From Leptospiraceae bacterium (GTDB lineage: Bacteria; Spirochaetota; Leptospiria; Leptospirales; Leptonemataceae), in contig JAGRNC010000054.1 in assembly GCA_020440935.1 (NCBI GenBank), positions 1-10,852 on the forward strand: a stretch of DNA of 10,852 bases. Direction: 5' to 3'. A program made the position numbers and the translations under genes. A model generated the notes under the pieces. The model saw nothing but the letters and a program-made list of their open reading frames with translations. It was not told the DNA's origin and made no database searches. Below are positions 1-6,988 of the stretch, one piece after another; position 1 is the stretch's first letter, and each line of letters starts with the position of its first letter.

Positions 1-1
1 C

Positions 2-580
2 TATCACCTGGTGCCCGCTCTTCTTCTAGTATCCTTTCTGGTTCTATTCAAGCGATATCGACCCGGACATACCCGGCCGGGCGTTGTTTCCGCTCGGGGA
101 TCGGTGGGTGAAGCGCTGGGATTGGTGAGCACTCTCCTACTCGCTGCATGCATTCTTGTATTTCCCAACACTCTGGGAGCTAATCCAGCAAAGGACTATG
201 TCTGCTTTACTGGCGACGATCCCGCGCCCCTGGCGCCGGCCCGCAGAATTGCAAATCAGGTGCCGTTGCATGATTCCGTCGTAGTATGGAACCGATTTCA
301 TGAGCTCGATTCGCCTTCGCCTGGTCGATTGCTGGCTTCTGAGATGGATCTGCTGATTCGCTATCGCACGGATGGAAAAGCGCGAAATGATTCGCGTTAT
401 GAGTTGGATAACTGGAATCGCTTTGATCATTTTCTGTTTATAGGTTTCAGTTGCAAAGAGGCCGATCTCGAATCGGTGCGCACGCTAATCGAGCAAAGGC
501 AGAAGGTGACGCTGATTCCCCAGTCTACGTATTTTGACGAATCCGGGATCTGTTCTTCGCTATTTAAGATTGAGCAATAA
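2..580 (+). CDS. C-terminal part of a membrane protein, probably a GT-C type glycosyltransferase (5' end outside window)
   Basis: The frame is open from the left edge, so the true start lies upstream; a GTG at 11 is the first possible start inside the window but is probably internal. The visible 192 residues show two hydrophobic segments (about residues 4-17 and 37-56) separated by a basic loop (KRYRPGHTRPG). A non-membrane C-terminal domain of about 130 residues follows. Two or more helices followed by a small extracytoplasmic domain that ends in a short beta-rich tail (KVTLIPQSTYF) is how many multi-spanning lipid-linked-sugar glycosyltransferases (PMT/ArnT, GT39-like) end. That family is inferred from architecture only; no catalytic motif is in view because it would be N-terminal. 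The gene converges on the next one. Confidence 0.6.
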   Translation, partial: YHLVPALLLVSFLVLFKRYRPGHTRPGVVSARGSVGEALGLVSTLLLAACILVFPNTLGANPAKDYVCFTGDDPAPLAPARRIANQVPLHDSVVVWNRFHELDSPSPGRLLASEMDLLIRYRTDGKARNDSRYELDNWNRFDHFLFIGFSCKEADLESVRTLIEQRQKVTLIPQSTYFDESGICSSLFKIEQ

Positions 581-585
581 TCGAA

Positions 586-600
586 CGCTTCGCGGAGGCG
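586..600. terminator. Possible bidirectional terminator hairpin between convergent genes
   Basis: CGCTTC (586-591) pairs with GAGGCG (595-600) around a 3-nt loop, with one G-U pair. On the + strand it is followed by a moderately T-rich stretch (ATCTTTCT) and on the - strand by TTCGATTATT. It lies in the 60-bp gap between two convergent stop codons, where a shared terminator is expected. The stem is short and neither T-tract is strong, so this is a weak call. Confidence 0.35.
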
Positions 601-640
601 ATCTTTCTGGATGGGGCTTTGCCCGGGCTGAATCGGGCTG

Positions 641-2101
641 CTATTGTCCCAGGGATAGATAGCGTTTGAACACCACCATATTTGTGGGACCGATTTTTCT
701 TTGAATCAGCTCGCGAAGCAACTGCTTCTCATTGTCGCGGGCTCGGGCCGATTGAGGTAGCGATGCAAATTCGCGTTTTGCCTCATCGGTTAGAGTATCC
801 ATCCGCTGCCGCATAACTTTCACCATTGCTCTAAATAGCCCTGGATCCTCGCGATCGGTCTCTTCGCAATGCTTGAGAACGTTGTCAGTCCACCAGTCTA
901 TGAGAACAAGCTTGAGAAATTCGAGGGGTACAAATCGTTCTACCACACGTCCCTGGGCGCCTTTGATGCGATGCATACTTCCGGTCTGCAGTTCCTTCAA
1001 ATACTTCTTGCTCAACTGAAAATAGGTCTGCGGGCCCAGGTGAAACAGGAAAGCATTTCGATACTCATGTTTGATTCCTGCATTTAGAAGCGATATGTCC
1101 GAGGCCAGGTTGAAAAACAGATTCAGGAAGTCCCGGTATTCGGATTCCACCTTCTCCGCGGGCATTAGCCGCTGTTTTCGGGAGTATTGCAGCACAAAAT
1201 CCGTGCGAATTACATCGTGCAGAGCGCCTAGATGGGTATCGATGTAGATGACCTCTGAAAATTTTTTTCTTTCTTCGGCCAGAAGACTGGGATCGTACAC
1301 AAGCACGTAGAAGATGGAGGAGTTCCATTTTTGTCGACCGGTGGCTCGCAATACATTGGGGGCTGGATCGGGCAAATCATTGCTTTTGACTTTGCCAATC
1401 GGGGCGCTCTGCAAGGAAAGATCGTCCATGAGTTTTAGCGCCGATCCATCCTCCGAAACGCTTTCTGAGGCAACGTAATCGTCCAGATCTTCACGAAACA
1501 CTACAGATAGCTGGTAGGTCAGGCCAGGGCTGTATGTGCCAATTCCGCTGAGGTTTCGTGTGGAAAGCGGATCCTGTTTGAATCGCACTACCCGTCCCAT
1601 TCGCTCGCACAGGATACGCAGGCTCTCCACATCATACATGGCGGGATCCACCCGGTATTTTAACGCCTGTTCGCGGAGCTGCGATGTGGGGGCCAGGCGA
1701 GCCTTTTCCAGGGCCTTGCGTATCTTGCCCCATAATTGGGAGGCTTCTAGCGCCAGTCGCTTTCCGTGCACAGCGCTCAGAAGAAAGGCCACATAGTTCA
1801 TTTTGTGTTCGGTTGGGTCCGATGCGAAAAAATTGTGAAAATTCTTCCTGGCTTCCTGCGCGGTGTTTCCGGGATTCAAAAGCATGGTTGCTTCGCGCAC
1901 CAGACCCTGTAGTTCGGTTAAAGTACGATCGATTTCCACCGATACATCCTGGAGCAGGAGTCTTTCTTCGGCGGTGATTATGGACGAGCTGAGCACCTGG
2001 CGAAGAATTCGGATATGGGTCTGCTGGCGTTCCAGCACGGGCATAATGCCGCCCTTGAAATCGGAGATCCGATCCATTTCCATTTTGCGGGCGGCCTGCA
2101 T
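641..2101 (-). CDS. Unrecognised cytosolic protein, 486 residues
   Basis: This long intact reading frame has a soluble, charged, mostly helical composition. I see no signal peptide, membrane segment, nucleotide-binding loop or zinc motif, and I do not recognise the family. The N-terminal third (residues 1-145) is rich in heptad-like Leu/Ile spacing and may form helical bundles. The middle (about 185-330) looks more beta-rich (for example YQLSVVFREDLDDYV, SSIFYVLVYDPSL, SEVIYIDTHLG). The C-terminal third is helical and basic, with a Trp pair (IDWWTDN) near residue 402. The start at 2101 has no clear Shine-Dalgarno; ATGs at codons 7, 9 and 20 are alternatives, and codon 20 is preceded by a weak AAGGG. 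It is transcribed divergently from the FecR lipoprotein gene, and its promoter is not obvious. Confidence 0.75.
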   Translation of the reverse strand: MQAARKMEMDRISDFKGGIMPVLERQQTHIRILRQVLSSSIITAEERLLLQDVSVEIDRTLTELQGLVREATMLLNPGNTAQEARKNFHNFFASDPTEHKMNYVAFLLSAVHGKRLALEASQLWGKIRKALEKARLAPTSQLREQALKYRVDPAMYDVESLRILCERMGRVVRFKQDPLSTRNLSGIGTYSPGLTYQLSVVFREDLDDYVASESVSEDGSALKLMDDLSLQSAPIGKVKSNDLPDPAPNVLRATGRQKWNSSIFYVLVYDPSLLAEERKKFSEVIYIDTHLGALHDVIRTDFVLQYSRKQRLMPAEKVESEYRDFLNLFFNLASDISLLNAGIKHEYRNAFLFHLGPQTYFQLSKKYLKELQTGSMHRIKGAQGRVVERFVPLEFLKLVLIDWWTDNVLKHCEETDREDPGLFRAMVKVMRQRMDTLTDEAKREFASLPQSARARDNEKQLLRELIQRKIGPTNMVVFKRYLSLGQ

Positions 2102-2146
2102 GACGGTATGGTCGGTAGGACGGTAGAAAATGCAAAAAAAAATCGG

Positions 2147-2160
2147 AAAACTGTTGTTTT
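2147..2160. promoter_or_regulatory. AT-rich inverted repeat, candidate operator
   Basis: AAAAC-TGTT-GTTTT is a perfect 5-bp dyad with a 4-nt spacer in the divergent control region. It overlaps the proposed -35 element of the fecR-like gene and lies 5 bp downstream of an A9 tract (2134-2142). Position and symmetry suit a repressor site, but the repeat is short and AT-rich enough to arise by chance. Confidence 0.25.
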
Positions 2161-2182
2161 GGGTACGGTTTCCGTATGTAAT
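2154..2182 (+). promoter_or_regulatory. Possible sigma-70 promoter of the fecR-like/capA-like unit
   Basis: TTGTTT (2154-2159) and TGTAAT (2177-2182) are separated by 17 bp; the -10 matches consensus at 5 of 6 positions and the -35 at 3 of 6. The A9 tract at 2134-2142 would sit in the UP-element position. The predicted start of transcription near 2189 would leave only about a dozen nucleotides before the ATG, just enough to include the Shine-Dalgarno. That short leader makes the call uncertain. Confidence 0.3.
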
Positions 2183-2189
2183 TGAAAGC

Positions 2190-2194
2190 GGAGG
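2190..2194 (+). promoter_or_regulatory. Ribosome binding site that sets the fecR-like start
   Basis: GGAGG lies 7 nt before the ATG at 2202. This strong site rules out the longer reading from 2130, which would put 24 non-signal residues before the lipoprotein signal peptide. Confidence 0.8.
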
Positions 2195-2201
2195 AATTTT
2201 T

Positions 2202-3083
2202 ATGAGATTATTTACGATTCAGAACGGCGGTCGCCTGCTTCTGGGTGCAATTCTGGGCTTCAGCCTGGCATTTTGTAGCCAGGGCGACAACCAGAACGTC
2301 AAGGGCCAGAACGAAGGTAAGCCGGTAGCGAGGATTACTTTTCTATCCGGAGATGTGCAAGTAAAACAGGGAGATCAGCAAGCCACGGCTAGCCAGGGTC
2401 AAATTCTGACCACCGGTGCCGAGCTGACTACTGGGTCTGGCGCATCCGTGGAGCTATTCTTTAAGGATCTAGGAATTGTACGCGTAGGCGCCGATTCCCA
2501 GGTAAGCGTAGATTCCATCGCCTCCAATGAAGTCAACCTGGGACTTAAGTCGGGCAATGCTGGCGTGTTCCTGAAAAAAATGCGTTCGGATGACACCTTC
2601 AGTGTGCATACTCCAACGTCGGTTGCGGCGGTGCGTGGAACAGCTTTCCTTGTGACCGTGGATAGCGCAGAGCAGTCCAGAGTGGCGCTCTTCGACGGCG
2701 CCATCGAAGTGAGCGATCAAGATGGTCAGTCTGTGGTGATGGATCAAAAAGGCGAAATCACTGTTAAAAAAGGACAGAAGATCACCGGGGCCGATGTGCA
2801 GCCACTGAGCCAGGAAGCGCTGGCGCGGATGAAAGACATGGCCGTGTTTGAGAAAAACCGAATTCTTGAGTACAATACATTCCTGGATGAACTGAACGAT
2901 TCCAAATGGATGGAAGATCTGCAGGTGGAAAGTTCCGTCAGCGAAAAGATGGATAATCTGGACAACCAGGCCAATCGACCGGCGGATCGTGTTGTGAAAG
3001 CGCAACGCGCCGAAGAAAACGTTATTCGACGAGATACCGAGGGGGATCCTCTGAAAATTCCTGCCAAGAAAGACTTCAAGTAG
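2202..3083 (+). CDS. FecR-domain lipoprotein
   Basis: This 293-residue exported protein has an n-region with Arg2 and Arg11, a hydrophobic core (residues 12-24) and a probable lipidation Cys25 in the context SLAFC. Phe at -1 is unusual for a lipobox, so lipidation is likely but not certain. Residues 40-195 form a FecR domain. The clearest sign is TPTSVAAVRGTAF (137-149), the family's signature, preceded by the usual FLSGDVQV opening at 47-54 and the GAELTTG(S)GASVEL strand pair. The remaining 95 residues are charged and helical, with no recognised fold. Classical FecR proteins relay signals to an ECF sigma factor from the inner membrane; this one has no anti-sigma N-terminus and no sigma gene beside it, so that role should not be assumed. 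Stand-alone FecR-domain lipoproteins are frequent in leptospires. The start is chosen from the strong GGAGG site. The stop codon abuts the start of the next gene. Confidence 0.88.
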   Translation: MRLFTIQNGGRLLLGAILGFSLAFCSQGDNQNVKGQNEGKPVARITFLSGDVQVKQGDQQATASQGQILTTGAELTTGSGASVELFFKDLGIVRVGADSQVSVDSIASNEVNLGLKSGNAGVFLKKMRSDDTFSVHTPTSVAAVRGTAFLVTVDSAEQSRVALFDGAIEVSDQDGQSVVMDQKGEITVKKGQKITGADVQPLSQEALARMKDMAVFEKNRILEYNTFLDELNDSKWMEDLQVESSVSEKMDNLDNQANRPADRVVKAQRAEENVIRRDTEGDPLKIPAKKDFK

Positions 3084-4211
3084 ATGATGACATTGCTCAG
3101 GGCCGGGTTACCGGCCCTTCTGTTTTTTCTAATGGCCCTCTTGGGCTGTACCACTACCACCCGCCAACCCGATACAGAACCAATCAACGTTGCGCCTTCG
3201 CCTCTGGGCATTGGTCCAGACGATGTCACTCTGGTCTTTGCCGGAGATACGAATTTCATCTGGGGCGTTGAAGATCTGCAGCGGCGGCGTGGGATGGTGT
3301 ACCCGCTGGAAGATGTTATGCAACTTCTGAGTTCGGCCGACCTTGCCGGAGTGAATCTGGAGACTGCGGTCACTCGGACGGGTACTCCCATCAACGAAAA
3401 GAATTACATCTTCAACAGCAGTCCCCTGCTGGCCGGGGTTCTGGCCGATGTGGGCGTGGATGTACTGATGCTGGCCAACAATCATTCGATGGATATGGGA
3501 AGCCAGGGAATCCTCGACACCATCGAATTTGCCCGTCGGCGGGGCATGCTCACTCCTGGAGCAGGCACGAACGTTCATGAAGCGGCCCTCCCGGCCATCA
3601 TAACGGTGAAGGGAATGACTGTGGCGATATTCTCTGCCAACGACATTGGCCCCCAGACGAACTTCGCTACCGGTAATGCGCCTGGAACGGCCAGCATTTC
3701 GGTGGTTCAATCGAATGTGCGGAACTGGTGTGGGTTTATCGACTTCTGCGTTGTGAATTTGCACTGGGGCATGGAGTACAGCCCAAATCCCATTGCCGGT
3801 CAGCGGAAAACCGCGGAGGCGCTCATTAAGGCGGGGGCTGATGCGATCATAGGGCATCATCCGCATATTCCCCAGGGGATTGAAGTCATTGATGGAAAGC
3901 CGGTGTTCTATTCGGTGGGAAATTTTCTCTTTGGTAGCGTAAATTTTAAACAAACGCATAACCTGATAGTACGCCTCGTGCTGGATAAAAATACAAAGCA
4001 GATCAAACGCTCAGAAGTCTACGTCGTGGATGGAGTGTATCGGGAAAATGGTCATCGTATCCGGATCCTGAACGGAGCCGAAGCGATGCCGGTGTGGGAA
4101 GAGATCTTTGTTCAGTCGAAAGCGCTGGGGACTAGATCCTATCTGGCATTTGGCGAAGATCTAAAGAGTATGGTTGTTTTTCCAAAGCCTATTCCGGCGG
4201 AGCAACAATAG
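3084..4211 (+). CDS. CapA/PgsA-like lipoprotein (PGA_cap metallophosphatase fold)
   Basis: This 375-residue protein carries a short lipoprotein signal peptide (Arg6, hydrophobic core, lipobox LLGC with Cys22). A CapA-type domain of the calcineurin-like phosphoesterase superfamily spans about 47-290. The metal-site motifs appear in order: FAGDTNF (52-58), NLE (91-93), ANNHSMDMG (131-139), VNLHWGMEY (224-232) and GHHPHIPQG (257-265), then YSVGNFLF (276-283). Such proteins take part in poly-gamma-glutamate or polysaccharide capsule export in Bacillus-type systems; in other bacteria the substrate is mostly unknown. No capB/capC genes are in view, so a capsule role is not supported. Two tandem ATGs (3084, 3087) directly follow the fecR-like stop (TAGATGATG) with no good Shine-Dalgarno, which points to translational coupling. 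A start at 3132 would destroy the signal peptide. A terminator-like hairpin overlaps codons 6-16. The 3' end overlaps the convergent TPR gene by 23 bp. Confidence 0.9.
   Translation: MMTLLRAGLPALLFFLMALLGCTTTTRQPDTEPINVAPSPLGIGPDDVTLVFAGDTNFIWGVEDLQRRRGMVYPLEDVMQLLSSADLAGVNLETAVTRTGTPINEKNYIFNSSPLLAGVLADVGVDVLMLANNHSMDMGSQGILDTIEFARRRGMLTPGAGTNVHEAALPAIITVKGMTVAIFSANDIGPQTNFATGNAPGTASISVVQSNVRNWCGFIDFCVVNLHWGMEYSPNPIAGQRKTAEALIKAGADAIIGHHPHIPQGIEVIDGKPVFYSVGNFLFGSVNFKQTHNLIVRLVLDKNTKQIKRSEVYVVDGVYRENGHRIRILNGAEAMPVWEEIFVQSKALGTRSYLAFGEDLKSMVVFPKPIPAEQQ
3100..3129 (+). terminator. Intrinsic-terminator-like hairpin inside the signal-peptide codons of the capA-like gene
   Basis: GGGCCGG (3100-3106) pairs perfectly with CCGGCCC (3111-3117) around GTTA, and is followed by TTCTGTTTTTTCT. 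This has every hallmark of a Rho-independent terminator. It begins 16 nt after the capA-like start and lies within its coding sequence. It could terminate the fecR-like transcript when the capA-like start is not being translated. A coding coincidence cannot be excluded. Confidence 0.6.
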
Positions 4212-5271
4212 GATCCTTCACTTCCGGCCATTTCTTGTTCGTAATCTCCAGATTCTTCAGATAATTCTGGAGCCCCTCTTTTTGTTCGTCCGTCAGATTC
4301 CAGTTCTTAATGTATGCATCGGTGTTTCGGTTCTGGATAAGCAGGCATTTACCAAAGGCTCTATAAGCATCAACATTCATTTGATCGGCCGGGACTGCGC
4401 TGAGCAACCCAATCGCCTGATTGCACTCGCCGTAATCGCTATAAACGATGCCGCGTATACGAAACAGCCCAAAATCCCGCATTCGAGATGTGGATTCCAT
4501 AAGCTCTAGCAATTTGTCGGGATGGTCAGCGATACGTGCGATGTCGATAAAATTGAGGTAGAATGGGACATCCTTTGCTCCCGTTTGCTCGGCAAGAATC
4601 ATCGTCTGGAAGGCTGCTTCGTAATTCTTCTGCTCACGGAGGATCAGCGCCTTCAGGTAATAGGCCTCTGAATAATTGGGACGTATGCGAATCGCCTGGT
4701 CTATCTGTTCCAGGGCCTCATCGGCCTTGCCGCCCCGGGAAAATGCATTAGCCGCATTAAACCGATACACTGCCTGATAGGGATTGGATTCGATTGCCTT
4801 GAGAAAGCAATCGAGAGCTTTATCTTCATTGCCGGCCTGCGAATGCAGAAATCCGAGAAAATTCCAGGCCGGGTCCAGCGCGGAGCTGGCATCCACAGCC
4901 TTTCGAGCATAGACGATAGCCTGGGCCATTTGCTTTCTAAAATAAAAGTCCATCGCTCGCAGATAATTGGTCTCGGGGGCATCCGGAGAAAGTTGATCCA
5001 TCTGCTGCAGGAGCGGTCGCACCTGACCAAACTGATTGGAATAGTTCAGCAGAACGGCATGATTATAGAGCGCGCGAATCTGCAGTCGTATGGCCGCCTT
5101 GTCCAGGCCTTCGATGTTAAATACCTGCGATGGAAGTCGAAGCTTCTTAATCGCTTCCAATTCCTGTTGCGCAGGATCGGGATTCGACTGATTGGCTGGC
5201 TGAGGGGATTCGGCCCCGAGAGTTCCGGCCATGGCTAACAGGAATACTGTGCAAACTAGATACCTTTCCAT
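4189..5271 (-). CDS. Exported tetratricopeptide-repeat protein
   Basis: This 360-residue protein has a cleavable-type signal peptide (Arg3, hydrophobic core 5-18, probable cleavage after LGA at 20) with no lipobox Cys. A Pro/Gln/Asn-rich linker (22-36) follows. At least four TPR-like units come next, clearest at 134-167 (WNFLGFLHSQAGNEDKALDC...), 168-200 and 201-234, with degenerate units at about 67-133. The C-terminal part (235-345) is helical and repeat-like, with unpaired Cys283 and Cys309. TPR proteins are protein-binding scaffolds; the partner is unknown. It is the last gene of the aminotransferase-kinase-nucleotidyltransferase operon, its start overlapping the preceding gene by 16 bp. 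A GGAG lies about 11 nt before the ATG, slightly far. Its link to envelope sugar recycling is by position only. The stop lies 23 bp inside the convergent capA-like gene. Confidence 0.85.
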   Translation of the reverse strand: MERYLVCTVFLLAMAGTLGAESPQPANQSNPDPAQQELEAIKKLRLPSQVFNIEGLDKAAIRLQIRALYNHAVLLNYSNQFGQVRPLLQQMDQLSPDAPETNYLRAMDFYFRKQMAQAIVYARKAVDASSALDPAWNFLGFLHSQAGNEDKALDCFLKAIESNPYQAVYRFNAANAFSRGGKADEALEQIDQAIRIRPNYSEAYYLKALILREQKNYEAAFQTMILAEQTGAKDVPFYLNFIDIARIADHPDKLLELMESTSRMRDFGLFRIRGIVYSDYGECNQAIGLLSAVPADQMNVDAYRAFGKCLLIQNRNTDAYIKNWNLTDEQKEGLQNYLKNLEITNKKWPEVKDPIVAPPE

Positions 5272-5999
5272 CGCTTCATAAACTCCGCTAGTTCCGCTTT
5301 ATACGTCAACGGAAAGAGCTTTTCTCTTTCGACCAGGTTCAAGTAGTCCTGTTTTCTTCCAGCGTCGAAATAGAATCCATCGTACAGAAAACCAAAAAGA
5401 TCGGACGGGTCTTTGGAGGCTTTCGTTCGCCAGCCATCCACAACATTGGCGGGTATATGGGGCAGTAGGTTCGAAAAATCGGAGGCATACTGGAAAGAAA
5501 GCCCGCAGTATTGTAATGTGCCCTTCTCCAAAAAATGCACTGGAAAGACCTGTTCTTCCGCTGAACTCGCCGAATCGAAGCCTGTTTCCAGGCTGCCCGG
5601 GGATCGAGGGCGAAAGGCTAATGTGGTACTGTTCAACTTAGGCTCTAACCGACCCAGAGAAAAATCGGGATCGTAAATGCAGTCTGGATTCATTACCCAG
5701 AATTGGCCTGCAAGCGCGGTTTGCTCCAGCGCAGTGCGTATGCCGCCGCCGGTGCCCAGGAGTGCATCCTCGCGGGAAAACTGAATTTCAAAGTATGGAA
5801 AATCGCGGATGAATTCTTCAATCTGTTCGCCAAGATAGTGAACATTTATGGCTGCGAAGGAACAATTCTGTTTCCAGAGAAAAAAGAGGGTGTGGGCCAG
5901 GAGAGGGATTCCCAGGATCGGAAGCAGCGGTTTGGGAGTGGATCGTGTCAGCTCCTCCATTCGCGTGCCCAGACCAGCAGCGAGGATCATCGCTTTCAT
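5256..5999 (-). CDS. murU: MurU-like sugar-1-phosphate nucleotidyltransferase
   Basis: This 247-residue protein of the NTP_transferase family (Rossmann-like GT-A fold) has the signature AAGLGTRM (7-14) with PKPLLPI (22-28) for nucleotide and phosphate binding. GTGGGI (82-87) contacts the base and sugar, and FDAG (211-214) stands where MurU has VDVG before a C-terminal helix. The size matches MurU (about 225-250 residues) and lacks the extra domain of longer GlmU or RmlA proteins. MurU transfers UMP from UTP to MurNAc-1-phosphate in cell-wall recycling. The MurU call rests mainly on the AmgK-like kinase immediately upstream, the diagnostic gene pair. Mannose-1-phosphate guanylyltransferases and HddC-type enzymes are close relatives, so the sugar and base are inferred. 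The usual NGD near residue 104 is NPD here, keeping the metal-binding Asp106. The start overlaps the kinase stop (ATGA), implying coupled translation. Confidence 0.8.
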   Translation of the reverse strand: MKAMILAAGLGTRMEELTRSTPKPLLPILGIPLLAHTLFFLWKQNCSFAAINVHYLGEQIEEFIRDFPYFEIQFSREDALLGTGGGIRTALEQTALAGQFWVMNPDCIYDPDFSLGRLEPKLNSTTLAFRPRSPGSLETGFDSASSAEEQVFPVHFLEKGTLQYCGLSFQYASDFSNLLPHIPANVVDGWRTKASKDPSDLFGFLYDGFYFDAGRKQDYLNLVEREKLFPLTYKAELAEFMKRWKGI

Positions 6000-6988
6000 A
6001 AATCCAGCGCCGGCAGTAGTTTTCTGCGACAGTCCAGAAGAAACAAGAAGACGCTGTCCGGGAATCGTCCCAGATGCATAATCACTTCCAGCCTGGCTAT
6101 GGCCGGCTCAATGCATTGAAGGTAGCTCTCCTTCTTTTGTTCCAGGCCAAGGTACAGGTAGCTGCCGAGCGCCTTCAGGATCCGTTGCAGGGCCTGCAAA
6201 TAAAGGATTCCGCGCCCCTTTTCCAGGCCAGTCTGCTCAAAGTAATACTGAATGCAATCATCGCGGATTTCTTTGCCCGGATCGAGATATGGATCGAATA
6301 AAAGGCTTACAAGGTCATAGTAACGATTCCCGGTCCGTGCATCCTGATAATCGATGATCGTAAAACCGTCGCTTCCGGATAGAATGTTTCTACTGTGCAA
6401 ATCCCGGTGCACGAAAACAGCCGGTTCCTGTGCACCCAGCGCCGCGCAGACTTCTTGCAAAAACATTCGGAATTCGAAGCTCAAGAAAATGTCTACTCGA
6501 TACAGGCGCATAAACTCCTGAACTCGTTCGAATAGAAATTCCATTTCCCAGTTCAATTTCTCAAAATCAAAAAACCGGGCGGCCACGGGCGGCTCCAGCG
6601 GAATAGATTGCATTTTTAAGATATCGGAAACGAAGGAGCGGTATGCGGACTTTTGCTCATCCAGGCTCGCTGTCGGAAACCATTGCTCCACATCATGGGC
6701 TCCGCCATCGCTTTGCAACAGAAGTCCCTCTTCGGGTCGGATTCCCAATAATTGTGGGACACGGATTCCTGCGCGATGCAACTGATCGGTAATCGACAGA
6801 AAGTCATCGTTTTCTTCTACAAAGGGGGAGCTTACACATAGCACTGCGCTGCGCGAACCGTCCGTGGAGCGGACGCGGTAGTACCGCCGCGTGGACCCCT
6901 CGATCCGCAGCGGCTCGGCAGTAGAACTATAACCGTGAGAAATAAGGAAATCTGCGACTCGGTCTGGGTTTGGCTCAGTCCAGGTCAT
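5996..6988 (-). CDS. amgK: AmgK-like sugar kinase (APH family, anomeric MurNAc/GlcNAc kinase)
   Basis: This 330-residue protein is a member of the aminoglycoside phosphotransferase superfamily. The catalytic loop is VHRDLHSRN (193-201; His194, Asp196, Asn201). The metal motif is IIDYQDARTG (211-220, Asp213), followed by YYDLVSLLFDPY (223-234). The HRDxHSRN...IDxQDA...YDLxSLL combination is typical of AmgK rather than of drug-modifying APH enzymes. The N-lobe has GSTRRYYRV (31-39) as the phosphate loop. AmgK phosphorylates the anomeric carbon of MurNAc and GlcNAc, giving the 1-phosphate used by MurU in the cytoplasm; its length is close to the known enzymes. The start overlaps the aminotransferase stop by 14 bp and the stop overlaps the nucleotidyltransferase start. 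MupP, the phosphatase that feeds this pathway, is not in the window. A generic kinase for another hexose remains possible. Confidence 0.82.
   Translation of the reverse strand: MTWTEPNPDRVADFLISHGYSSTAEPLRIEGSTRRYYRVRSTDGSRSAVLCVSSPFVEENDDFLSITDQLHRAGIRVPQLLGIRPEEGLLLQSDGGAHDVEQWFPTASLDEQKSAYRSFVSDILKMQSIPLEPPVAARFFDFEKLNWEMEFLFERVQEFMRLYRVDIFLSFEFRMFLQEVCAALGAQEPAVFVHRDLHSRNILSGSDGFTIIDYQDARTGNRYYDLVSLLFDPYLDPGKEIRDDCIQYYFEQTGLEKGRGILYLQALQRILKALGSYLYLGLEQKKESYLQCIEPAIARLEVIMHLGRFPDSVFLFLLDCRRKLLPALDL

Noticed and set aside
2130..2201. Upstream in-frame extension of the fecR-like gene
   Set aside because: It would place 24 residues before a normal signal peptide, overlaps the promoter region, and the strong GGAGG site points to 2202.
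3129..3959. Long antisense frame opposite the capA-like gene
   Set aside because: Its composition (many His, Arg, Ser) and lack of motifs mark it as the shadow of the conserved CapA-like reading.
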